Positions 22,090-28,971 of a stretch of 64,000 nt of DNA are shown here, piece by piece. Made by a program: the position numbers and the translations under genes. Numbering within the stretch: the stretch's first letter is position 1; the number at the start of each line of letters is the position of its first letter. Origin of the DNA: Desulfatibacillum sp. (GTDB taxonomy: Bacteria; Desulfobacterota; Desulfobacteria; Desulfobacterales; SpSt-501); NCBI GenBank assembly GCA_020725555.1, contig DYEU01000021.1, forward strand, positions 91,403 to 155,402, read 5' to 3'. A model generated the notes under the pieces. The model was not told the origin of the DNA and did not search any database. It saw only the letters and a program-made list of their open reading frames with translations.

Positions 22090-22668
22090 CTAGCGGGCCT
22101 GGCGGCCGCCACGCTCGAGGAACCTCCCCCGCAGCTCCTGGCGTTTCTCAGGGGGAAGGCTCTGCCAGCGCCGACGCCGCTCCTGGAGCTGCTCTCGCTG
22201 CTCGGGGCTCATCTGCCGGTAGCGCCGGAAGAGCTCGCGGACACGGGCTTTCTCTTCGTCGCTTAGGCTCTGCCAGCGGCGAAAGCGCTCCCGCACGGCC
22301 ATCTTCTCCTCGGGGCTGAGCGACTGGTAACGCTGCCAGTTGGTCTTGATGCGCTCGCGCTCCTCCGGCGGGAGCTGGTTGAAGCGCTCGTAGCGCTGCC
22401 GCAGCTCGGCCTGCCTCTCGGGGTCGAGCCGCCTCCAGCGCTCCAGGCGCTCCTTGAGCCGGGCCTGCTCCTCGGGAGGGAGCTGCTGCCAGCGCTCGGC
22501 GGCCCCCGGGGTGGGCGAGGCCTGCGCGAGAAGAAACGCGGTGTTCCCCGGCCGGTGCTCGGCCGCCGGCAGCGGGGCTGCGGCCAGCAGGAGCGCTGCG
22601 GCCGCCCATCGGAGCACCGCGGCGAGGCGACCGGCGCGGCGGTCGCGAGGGCAGGTTTCAGCCGCCAT
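22090..22668 (-). CDS. DUF3106-family exported protein
   Basis: A 192-residue protein with a signal peptide/hydrophobic segment (about 18-40). Five or six tandem helical repeats of the LPPEERERIK.NWQRYQSLS type follow, diagnostic of DUF3106. The highly charged Arg/Glu/Gln repeats suggest an extended periplasmic helical bundle. Function is unknown. ATG 22668 is preferred to the upstream GTG because GGGGGTGAG lies just ahead. The start overlaps the preceding small gene by 11 bases, so it is the last gene of the ECF operon. Confidence 0.8.
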   Translation of the reverse strand: MAAETCPRDRRAGRLAAVLRWAAAALLLAAAPLPAAEHRPGNTAFLLAQASPTPGAAERWQQLPPEEQARLKERLERWRRLDPERQAELRQRYERFNQLPPEERERIKTNWQRYQSLSPEEKMAVRERFRRWQSLSDEEKARVRELFRRYRQMSPEQREQLQERRRRWQSLPPEKRQELRGRFLERGGRQAR

Positions 22669-22855
22669 GTTGCTCACCCCCGGGAGCCAGGTTGCGGATC
22701 AACTCGAAGTCCTCTTCAAGGATGTCCATGGCCTCAAGAAGCTCCAGCAGCTCGACGACCTCCACGTCCTCGGGCGGAAGCTCCGTCGTCTGGGCCCCGA
22801 TCCCGGCGGCAAGCCCCGCCAGCAGGAGGCCCGCTCTCAAGATCGTCTTCAACAT
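22658..22855 (-). CDS. Small exported acidic protein resembling the anti-sigma tail
   Basis: A 65-residue protein with a signal peptide (about 1-21). Its acidic helical mature part (DVEVVELLELLEAMDILEE) closely resembles the periplasmic C-terminus of the neighbouring anti-sigma factor (DMELLEWFELAENLELIHE). Its start is 14 bases after the anti-sigma stop and its stop overlaps the DUF3106 start. I do not know a named family. The likeness suggests a mimic or partner of the anti-sigma tail, which is inference. Confidence 0.65.
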   Translation of the reverse strand: MLKTILRAGLLLAGLAAGIGAQTTELPPEDVEVVELLELLEAMDILEEDFELIRNLAPGGEQHGG

Positions 22856-22869
22856 GCCGCCTGCGGAGG

Positions 22870-23379
22870 TCAGGAGGTCTCAACCGCGTCGAGCGCCTGG
22901 ATGATCTCCAGATCGCAAAGGAAATCGATCTCGTGGATCAGCTCCAGGTTCTCGGCAAGCTCGAACCATTCGAGCAGCTCCATATCCTGCCCGTCCAGGT
23001 GGGCCAAGGCGAGGCGTTCCTGCTCGTGGTTCTTCAGCTGCACCTGCAGCACCCCGATGCCGATCACCGCGACCAGGCATAGGGCGGTCAGGGCGGGCAG
23101 CAGGCGTCGGCTGGCAAAGAGGCTGCGGATGGCGTCCACCCACGGTGCGTGCCAGGGCCTTTGCTGCGCCAGGCGGGCATAGAAGCGGCTGACATAGAAG
23201 GGGTTCGGCTCGATTTCGTCCAGTTCCCCCAGCATCTCCCATGATTTCAAGAGGATCTCGGCCTCGCGCCGACAGCCGGCGCAGCAGGCAAGGTGCGCCG
23301 CGACCTGCTCCCGTGCGGTCTCATCCAGGGCATCCTCCATGTAGAGACTCAGGAAATTGCGGGTGTCCTTGCAGTCCAT
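22870..23379 (-). CDS. Membrane-anchored zinc-finger anti-sigma factor
   Basis: A 169-residue protein. The N-terminal cytoplasmic ZAS-type finger is visible as HLACCAGC (His-x3-Cys-x2-Cys). One membrane segment follows (about 95-115, LTALCLVAVIGIGVL), then a short acidic periplasmic tail. It follows the ECF sigma gene and should bind and restrain that sigma factor. The intergenic region carries a candidate ECF promoter, so it may be autoregulated separately from the sigma gene. Confidence 0.85.
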   Translation of the reverse strand: MDCKDTRNFLSLYMEDALDETAREQVAAHLACCAGCRREAEILLKSWEMLGELDEIEPNPFYVSRFYARLAQQRPWHAPWVDAIRSLFASRRLLPALTALCLVAVIGIGVLQVQLKNHEQERLALAHLDGQDMELLEWFELAENLELIHEIDFLCDLEIIQALDAVETS

Positions 23380-23390
23380 GACCCACTCCT

Positions 23391-23424
23391 AACCGTTTCA
23401 ACACAAAAAGCCTGAAAAAGTTTC
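23391..23424 (-). promoter_or_regulatory. Candidate ECF-sigma promoter ahead of the anti-sigma gene
   Basis: The reverse strand reads CGAAACTTTTTC and then GTTGAAACGG, matching the pair of elements upstream of the exported repeat protein. It lies in the 56-bp gap between the sigma and anti-sigma genes. Confidence 0.4.
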
Positions 23425-23435
23425 GGCCCGATCGC

Positions 23436-24050
23436 TTATTTTTCCACCCAGGGCGCAAGTTTTTGGCGGAGGTGCTCCCTGGCCCGGCTGAGGAGAGACT
23501 TGACCGCCTTCTCGGAGATCCCGAGGGCGGCGGCGATCTCTTCATGGGAAAACCCCTCGTAGCGCCGCAGGATCAGCGCCAGCCGCTGGTTCTCGGAAAG
23601 CTCGTCGATGGCCGCCCGCACGGCCGCGGTCCGCTCGCGCCGGATCAGGTCCTCCTCGGCAGGCGGGGAGGGGTCGGGGAGCGCCGTCCGGCCCCGGTCG
23701 GCCGAGGAGGACTCCATCGCCTCCAGGGAGAGCTCGTCGTGGGACTTGCGCCGCAGCTCGTTCAAGCAGAGGCGCTTGGCGATGGTGAAGAGCCAAGTGC
23801 GGAAATGGGCGCGCGGCTCGTAGCCGGCCGCATTGCGATAGACCTTGATGAAGACCTCGTGCGTGAGCTCCTCGGCGATGTCCCGCGGGCCGATGAAGCG
23901 GTAGACGAAGTTCAGGACCCCCCGGAAATGTCGGCGCAGGAGCTCTTCGAACGCGGCCGAATCGCCGTGCTTGAAGGCCAGCATCAGCTGCACATCGGGA
24001 TCGGCGGCGGGGGCATCCCCGCACGGTGGAGTCTCCCTTGTCATCGGCAT
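23436..24050 (-). CDS. ECF (RpoE-type) RNA polymerase sigma factor
   Basis: A 204-residue sigma-70 family factor of the ECF group. Region 2 is seen as FVYRFIGPRDIAEELTHEVF and RTWLFTIAKRLCLNELRR. Region 4 is seen as LILRRYEGFSHEEIAAALG and EKAVKSLLSRAREHLR. It lacks regions 1 and 3. The track ORF starts one codon earlier on a TTG; ATG 24050 is used, and 24044 is possible. It heads an operon with the anti-sigma, the 65-residue protein and DUF3106, so it probably senses an envelope signal. Confidence 0.9.
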   Translation of the reverse strand: MPMTRETPPCGDAPAADPDVQLMLAFKHGDSAAFEELLRRHFRGVLNFVYRFIGPRDIAEELTHEVFIKVYRNAAGYEPRAHFRTWLFTIAKRLCLNELRRKSHDELSLEAMESSSADRGRTALPDPSPPAEEDLIRRERTAAVRAAIDELSENQRLALILRRYEGFSHEEIAAALGISEKAVKSLLSRAREHLRQKLAPWVEK

Positions 24051-24356
24051 CAAACCGGGGTGGGGCTGAGAGGCCGTAAGGTTTTGGTGCAGATTTCATG
24101 CGCGGCCCTCCCCACCGCGTTCTCTATCGGTCTTGAATCCATTTCCTTTTCCTTCATAAGCGGTCATTTGACGCCGCCACAGAGCCCCCGGTTTACAGCC
24201 GAAAATGGCGGTCAAAGCTTGAATTGTGAATGACCGAGGGCTTCCTGTTCCCGGTCCCCCATCCTCTGAAAGATCATGGCAGGCAAGGGATCTGAACGCC
24301 AGCTAACATCGGCATGCAGGATGATTCACGAAGGAGGGGATCGGCCGCTCCGGGGT
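24051..24356. other. Intergenic region upstream of the ECF sigma gene
   Basis: About 300 bases without a supported gene. No ORF in either strand resembles a protein. It should contain the sigma-operon promoter, but I could not identify a convincing -35/-10 pair or a copy of the GAAACTTTTTC motif. Confidence 0.5.
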
Positions 24357-24399
24357 ACGTCCCCATAAGAAAATAGGGGACTAAGAAAATAGGGGACGT
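24357..24399. repeat. Inverted ACGTCCCC/GGGGACGT element with tandem 16-mer
   Basis: ACGTCCCC (24357-24364) is mirrored by GGGGACGT (24392-24399). Between and overlapping them, TAAGAAAATAGGGGAC occurs twice in perfect tandem (24366-24381 and 24382-24397). The right arm is the beginning of repeat R2. The head-to-head layout resembles paired REP elements. Confidence 0.8.
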
Positions 24400-24555
24400 C
24401 CATTTGCATATCATGATGAGGTTGCAGGCCTGCGCCGCTTAGGGGTTCCCGAGAGGCCCAGGCCCCTGTGCGGCCTATCGGCGCAGGGCCATCCAGCGGG
24501 AGAACCAGCGCTTCACCTTGGGGGTGAGCCGGCCCCGATTCCAGGCGTCGCCCGC
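24391..24555. repeat. Duplicated segment, copy B (repeat R2 plus intact 3' end of the oxidoreductase gene)
   Basis: This is the counterpart of 20163-20328. It starts with GGGGACGTCCATTTGCATAT and includes the last 27 codons of the intact oxidoreductase gene plus its 3' flank. Confidence 0.9.
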
Positions 24556-26007
24556 CCGGCGGATGGCCTCGGCGAACGTGGGGTAGGGGTGGATGGTCGC
24601 GGCGATCCGACTCAACCCCAGCCCGTGGGTCATGGCAAGCGCGATTTCGGCGATCAAATCCCCCGCATGCGGGGCGACGATCGTCGCCCCCGCGATCCGG
24701 TCGCTTCCCTTGCGGACATGAATGCGCACCATCCCCGCGGTTTCGCCGGCGAGCACGGCGCGGTCGACCTCCGTAAGGGGCTGCGTGTGGGTCTCGAGCG
24801 CGATCCCTTTTTCAGCAGCCTGCGCGGGCGTCAGGCCCACATGGGCGATTTCCGGGTCGGTATAGGTGCACCAGGGGATGGTGAGGGAGCCGACGCCCGC
24901 GCGGCCGAAGAAGAGGGCGTTGCGCAAGACCAGGCGCGCCATGAAGTCCGCGGCATGGGTGAACTGGAAGGCCGAGCAGACGTCGCCCGCGGCGTAGATG
25001 TCCGGGTGGGTCGTCTGCAGGCGGTCGTTCACCGTGACACCTTTTTCGGTGAACGCGACCCCCGCCGCCTCCAGGCCGAGTCCTGCGACGTTTGCGGCGC
25101 GGCCTGCGGCGAGGAGCAGCCGGTCGACCCGCTCCTCACGGCGGACGCCGTGGGAGGTGACCGCGAGGCGCACGCGGCCGTCCTCCGCAGGCGAAAGAGA
25201 AAGCTCGCGGCCGCAGCAGAGAACCTCGACCCCGTCCTGCCGCAGAGCCTCGAGCACGAGGGCCGAGGCGTCCCCCTCCTCGCGCGGCAGGATCCCATGG
25301 GCGGCCTCGATGAGCCGCACCTCTGCGCCGAAGCGGGCGAAGGCCTGGGCCATCTCGCAGCCGATCGGCCCGGCGCCGATCACGGCAAGCCGCCGCGGAA
25401 GCTCGGTCAGCGAAAAAAGCGTCTCGTGGGTGAGGAAATCGACTGTCTCGATTCCCGGGATCGGCGGGATCGCCGGCCGCGAGCCGGTGGCGATGAGCGC
25501 CTTTTTGAAGCGCAACCGCTCGCCCGCAGCCTCGACGGTGTGGGGATTGATGAAGCGCGCCTCCCCGAAGAAGACATCGACCCCCAGGCTGCGGAAGCGC
25601 TCCGCGGAGTCGTTTGCGGCGATCGCCGCTCTGAGCCGCCGCAGGCGGGCCATCACGGCGCCGAAATCGACCTGCACGCCTTCGGGGACGAGGATGCCGA
25701 ACCCGGCCGCGCGGCGGACAGCGGCCGCCGCCCGCGCCGCCTCGATCAGCGCCTTCGAGGGCACGCAGCCCGTGTTCAGGCAGTCTCCGCCCATCAGCCG
25801 CCGCTCGACCAAGGCGACCTTTGCCCCGAGCCCCGCCGCCCCGGCCGCGGCGACCAGACCGGCCGTCCCCGCGCCGATCACGACGAGGTTGTAACGGGCC
25901 GCGGGCTTCGGGTTCACCCAGCCGGGGGGGCGTACGCGGGCGACCAGCAGGCGGTTCTCCTCATCCCAGGGGAGAACCCGAACGGCGTTTTCTCGGTTTT
26001 CGGCCAC
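24475..26007 (-). CDS. FAD-dependent pyridine nucleotide-disulfide oxidoreductase (MerA/Lpd-like)
   Basis: A 510-residue flavoprotein. It shows the FAD motif GAGTAGLVAAAGAAGLGAKV, the redox-active disulfide GGDCLNTGCVPSK, the NAD(P) motif GAGPIGCEMAQAFARFGAEV and YAAGDVC. The dimerisation domain carries a catalytic His in TIHPYPTFAEA. It lacks the N-terminal HMA domain and C-terminal Cys-Cys pair of true mercuric reductase, so Hg(II) reduction is not supported. The huge track ORF (to 27492) is an artefact; GTG 26007 is used. It follows the TVP38 gene by 14 bases, a pairing recurrent in this family. Confidence 0.82.
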   Translation of the reverse strand: MAENRENAVRVLPWDEENRLLVARVRPPGWVNPKPAARYNLVVIGAGTAGLVAAAGAAGLGAKVALVERRLMGGDCLNTGCVPSKALIEAARAAAAVRRAAGFGILVPEGVQVDFGAVMARLRRLRAAIAANDSAERFRSLGVDVFFGEARFINPHTVEAAGERLRFKKALIATGSRPAIPPIPGIETVDFLTHETLFSLTELPRRLAVIGAGPIGCEMAQAFARFGAEVRLIEAAHGILPREEGDASALVLEALRQDGVEVLCCGRELSLSPAEDGRVRLAVTSHGVRREERVDRLLLAAGRAANVAGLGLEAAGVAFTEKGVTVNDRLQTTHPDIYAAGDVCSAFQFTHAADFMARLVLRNALFFGRAGVGSLTIPWCTYTDPEIAHVGLTPAQAAEKGIALETHTQPLTEVDRAVLAGETAGMVRIHVRKGSDRIAGATIVAPHAGDLIAEIALAMTHGLGLSRIAATIHPYPTFAEAIRRAGDAWNRGRLTPKVKRWFSRWMALRR

Positions 26008-26021
26008 GAGGGGGTTCCCTT

Positions 26022-26753
26022 TTACGGCTCGATCCGCTGCGCGAGGGCCCTCCGGGCGACCCGCGTCACGAAGACGGTCACCGCCGCCGTCGCCGCAAGG
26101 CCCGCCGCGTAGAGCGCCCACTCGCCCGGCGTTCGCTGGGCCCGGCCGGTCCCCAGGGCGGCCAGATCCCCGGCGAGGGAGCCGAGGTAGGTGTAGAGCA
26201 GGGTGCCCGGCATCATTCCCGTCAGGGAGGCGAGGAAATAGTGCCGCAGGCTGATCTTCGTCAGGCCGTAGGAGTAGTTGAGGACGTTGAAGGGGAAAAC
26301 GGGCGAAAGCCGTGTCAACAGGACGATCTTCCAGCCCTCGCGGCCCACGGCCTCGTCCACCGCCTGAAAGCGGGGGTTGTCGGCGATCTTTCTTGCCACC
26401 CAGTCGCGTGCGAGGTAGCGGCCGGCGAGAAACGCGCAGCTCGCCCCCAGGGTGGCCCCGGCCAGGACGGCGACAAAGCCCTGGGAGAGCCCGAATACGG
26501 CACCCGCCCCCAGGGTGAGGATGGAACCCGGCAGCATGAGGACGCTCGCCACGATGTAAAGCCCGATGAAGAAAAGGACCCCGGCCGGCCCGATGCCTGC
26601 GATCCAGGCGAGGGCGCCGCGCAGGGCCTCCTGGAGGTCGAGGCGGAAGAGGGCGAACCCGGCGGCTGAGGCTACCGCGGCAAGAAGTGCCAGTCGGACG
26701 ATTTTCGCCATCCGCCGGGAAGCCCCGGCAGCGGGCGGTAAAAAGGGGCTCAT
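26022..26753 (-). CDS. TVP38/TMEM64-family (VTT domain) membrane protein
   Basis: A 243-residue membrane protein with five to six hydrophobic segments and the VTT/DedA-like signatures LPGSILTLGAGAVFG and LTRLSPVFPFNVLNYSYGLT. Related proteins are linked to lipid scrambling or ion transport, and the precise role here is unknown. ATG 26753 has AGGA eight bases upstream. It sits between glk and the disulfide oxidoreductase in an apparent three-gene operon. Confidence 0.85.
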   Translation of the reverse strand: MSPFLPPAAGASRRMAKIVRLALLAAVASAAGFALFRLDLQEALRGALAWIAGIGPAGVLFFIGLYIVASVLMLPGSILTLGAGAVFGLSQGFVAVLAGATLGASCAFLAGRYLARDWVARKIADNPRFQAVDEAVGREGWKIVLLTRLSPVFPFNVLNYSYGLTKISLRHYFLASLTGMMPGTLLYTYLGSLAGDLAALGTGRAQRTPGEWALYAAGLAATAAVTVFVTRVARRALAQRIEP

Positions 26754-26779
26754 CGCAAATTCCTGCTCCGGTTTCGCCT

Positions 26780-27799
26780 TCAGCGGGCGACGCGGCTTGC
26801 GGGCGAAACGGACAGGGCCTCCCGGGCGGCACCGCGGAGCGCGGCCCAGGGGTCCACAATGACGTGCACGGGAATCTCCCCCAAGAGCGCTTCCATCCTT
26901 CCCTTGGCCCGGAACGCCGTGAGAAACGAGCCGCCTCGCAGCATAGGAAGGATGCGGGGCGGGATGCCTCCCCCCAGAAAGATACCGCCGGTTGCGAGAA
27001 AATCCAGGGCGAGGCCGCCGCAGACGGCGCCGAGGATCGAGATGAAGAGCTCGAGTGTCCCGCGGCAGAGGGCAGAGGGGTGCTCTTCACCCAGGGCCGC
27101 GGCGACGATGCGGGGCACGGGGTCGGGCGCCGCCGCGATCGTTTGCTTGAGCCCTTCGGCCTCCTTCGCGAAACCCTCCCCCTCCAGGTATTCGTAGAGG
27201 GTCCGGATCCCCCTTCCCGAGCAGACCCGCTCGCGGCTGACATGCGCAAAGCGCTCCCGCAGAAACAGGAAAAGCTGCGCCTGACGCGAATCAGCCGGCG
27301 CGAAGTCGCCGTGCCCGGCCTCCGAGGGGAAAACGCGGTAGCGGGAGCCGTCCCAGGCGAGGAAGGCGGCGCCCAGCCCCGTCCCCACGGCCACGACCGC
27401 GATCGTCCCGCCTGCGGCCGGGCGCCCCGCCTGGAGCGGCGCGACATCCTCCCCGCTAAGCAGGGGAACGGCCGCGGCGAGCGCCGCCACATCGTTGATC
27501 ACGCGCACGCCGTCGAAGCCGAAGCGCGCGCCAAGCCTTTGTTCGTCCACGACCCACGGGAGGTTGGTGAGGGCCGCCCGGCCCCCGCGCACCGGCCCGG
27601 CCACCCCGAAGCAAGCGCGGCCGACACGGGCGTTCACCTCCCCGAGAAAGGCGGAAACCAGGGACTCGAGATCGGCAAAGGAGGCGCTTGCATACTCTTT
27701 GGCGGCGACCGGCTGCCGGAAACCGCCCGCCGGCGCGAACACGGCAAGCCGGCTCCGTGTGCCCCCGATGTCCCCCGCGAGCAGATAGGGGACGTCCAT
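26780..27799 (-). CDS. glk: Glucokinase-family sugar kinase
   Basis: A 339-residue ATP-dependent glucokinase of the bacterial Glk group. Seen: the phosphate-1 motif LAGDIGGTRSRLAVF at the N-terminus, LTNLPWVVDE, the catalytic Asp in VINDVAALA, VGTGLGAAFL and the GHGDFAP segment. The chosen start (ATG 27799, MDVPYLL) lies inside repeat R3; ATG 27823 or 27832 would add 8 or 11 residues, and neither has a clear ribosome site. It is probably co-transcribed with the TVP38 and oxidoreductase genes downstream. Confidence 0.87.
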   Translation of the reverse strand: MDVPYLLAGDIGGTRSRLAVFAPAGGFRQPVAAKEYASASFADLESLVSAFLGEVNARVGRACFGVAGPVRGGRAALTNLPWVVDEQRLGARFGFDGVRVINDVAALAAAVPLLSGEDVAPLQAGRPAAGGTIAVVAVGTGLGAAFLAWDGSRYRVFPSEAGHGDFAPADSRQAQLFLFLRERFAHVSRERVCSGRGIRTLYEYLEGEGFAKEAEGLKQTIAAAPDPVPRIVAAALGEEHPSALCRGTLELFISILGAVCGGLALDFLATGGIFLGGGIPPRILPMLRGGSFLTAFRAKGRMEALLGEIPVHVIVDPWAALRGAAREALSVSPASRVAR

Positions 27800-27808
27800 T
27801 CTGATATC
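27787..27808. repeat. Short repeat R3, overlapping the glk start codon
   Basis: It contains GGGGACGTCCATTCTGATAT. On the gene strand the repeat reads ATGGACGTCCCC and supplies the first four glk codons (Met-Asp-Val-Pro). Confidence 0.85.
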
Positions 27809-27909
27809 AGGATCTGCCGCCATGCCCCTCATGTTGCCACAGGCGGATGAAAAAAGCGAACGGCCTCGGGGGGCGGGCGTGCCGATGCACCTGCGATTCC
27901 TATCGGGCT

Positions 27910-28800
27910 TCAGGGACGGGTTGCCCCGCGCTTCACGCACCAGACGCCGGCGAGGATCAGGGCGGCTGCGCCGGCGACCTTGAGCCCGAGGGGCTCATCC
28001 AAAACGAGCCAGCCCAGGAAGAGGGCGATCACGGGGTTGATGTAGGCGTAGGTCGAGACGAAGGCAAGCGGAAGCTTCGCCACGGCGTAGATGTAGGAGG
28101 GGTAGCCCACGAAGGAGCCGACGATCACGAGGTAGGCGAGCGCCCAGAGCCCCCGGGCCTCCCAGTGGAGCCGCGGGATCTCCCCCGCCAGAGCGCCCGC
28201 AAGGGTCAGGACCGCGCCCGCGATGATCATCTGTACGGCCGCCCCCATGAAGGGGTGTACCGCGAGGCGCACGTACTTCGAGTAAAGGGAGCCCAGCGAC
28301 CAGAAGAAAACCGCACCGAGAAGGGAAAGCAGACCGCTGCGGTTTCCGGGATCGGAGAACGCCTCGAGGTCGACCCCGAAGATGAGGAGAACCCCGGCCA
28401 GCCCGAGAAGCAGCCCCCCGGCCACCGCCAGGTTCAGCCGCGGCCGTCGCGGAAGCAGGGACTCGAGCGCCACCATCACGAGCGGCGTCGTCGTGATCAT
28501 GAGCGCGGCCGGCCCGCTCGCCACCCACTGCTCGCCGAAGACGACCAGCCCGTTTCCCAGCCCCAGAAGCAGGACCCCCACGACCGCAAGGTGCCCGAGC
28601 TCCCGGCGGGCGGGGAGGGCTGTCCCTTTGAGCCGCAGGGCCGCCGTGAAGACGAACCCGGCGATCAGCCAGCGGATGCCGGCAAAGAGAAAGGGCGGCA
28701 CCTCGCTCACCCCGATGCGGATCACGAGGTAGGTCGTCCCCCAGATCACGCACACGTTCGCCCACGCCACCAACGCCAAAGAGGGGACGTCCATTGTCAT
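27910..28800 (-). CDS. EamA/DMT-superfamily transporter
   Basis: A 296-residue protein with ten predicted membrane segments arranged as two EamA repeats. The first begins NVCVIWGTTYLVIRIG. The second ends with the family hallmark STYAYINPVIALFLGWLVLDE. It resembles the YedA/RhaT-like drug and metabolite exporters; substrate is unknown. Start ATG 28800 (or 28794) lies in repeat R4, and GAGG ten bases upstream is the likely ribosome site. Confidence 0.87.
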   Translation of the reverse strand: MTMDVPSLALVAWANVCVIWGTTYLVIRIGVSEVPPFLFAGIRWLIAGFVFTAALRLKGTALPARRELGHLAVVGVLLLGLGNGLVVFGEQWVASGPAALMITTTPLVMVALESLLPRRPRLNLAVAGGLLLGLAGVLLIFGVDLEAFSDPGNRSGLLSLLGAVFFWSLGSLYSKYVRLAVHPFMGAAVQMIIAGAVLTLAGALAGEIPRLHWEARGLWALAYLVIVGSFVGYPSYIYAVAKLPLAFVSTYAYINPVIALFLGWLVLDEPLGLKVAGAAALILAGVWCVKRGATRP

Positions 28801-28803
28801 ATT
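28782..28803. repeat. Short repeat R4, overlapping the EamA start codon
   Basis: It contains GGGGACGTCCATTGTCATAT. On the gene strand it encodes Met-Thr-Met-Asp-Val-Pro at the transporter N-terminus. A degenerate half copy (GACGTCATTCTG) follows at about 28818. Confidence 0.85.
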
Positions 28804-28879
28804 GGGATAACCTCGGAGACGTCATTCTGGCACGCTTTCGTCTCTAAAGCGAGGAGCAAGAATTCTTTCTCTTCAGGGG

Positions 28880-28932
28880 GAAAAAGAAAAAGAGCCGCCC
28901 CCGCGGGCGGGTCAACACCCGCAAGGGGCGGC
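28880..28932 (-). terminator. Intrinsic terminator of the CARDB-protein gene
   Basis: On the reverse strand GCCGCCCC...GGGGCGGC with an inner CGGGT-GTTG-ACCCG forms a long stem, followed by TCTTTTTCTTTTT. Confidence 0.85.
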
Positions 28933-28971
28933 CGGAAAGGCGGCACCGGGTCGCTTGGGCGCCGGTTCTGG

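Noticed and set aside
24475-26007. Annotation as mercuric reductase MerA
   Set aside because: There is no N-terminal HMA domain, no C-terminal Cys-Cys pair, and no merR, merT or merP nearby.
24475-27492. 1005-residue reverse-strand ORF
   Set aside because: Only its last ~510 codons match a protein family. The rest is a shadow frame of glk and the TVP38 gene, typical of high-GC DNA.
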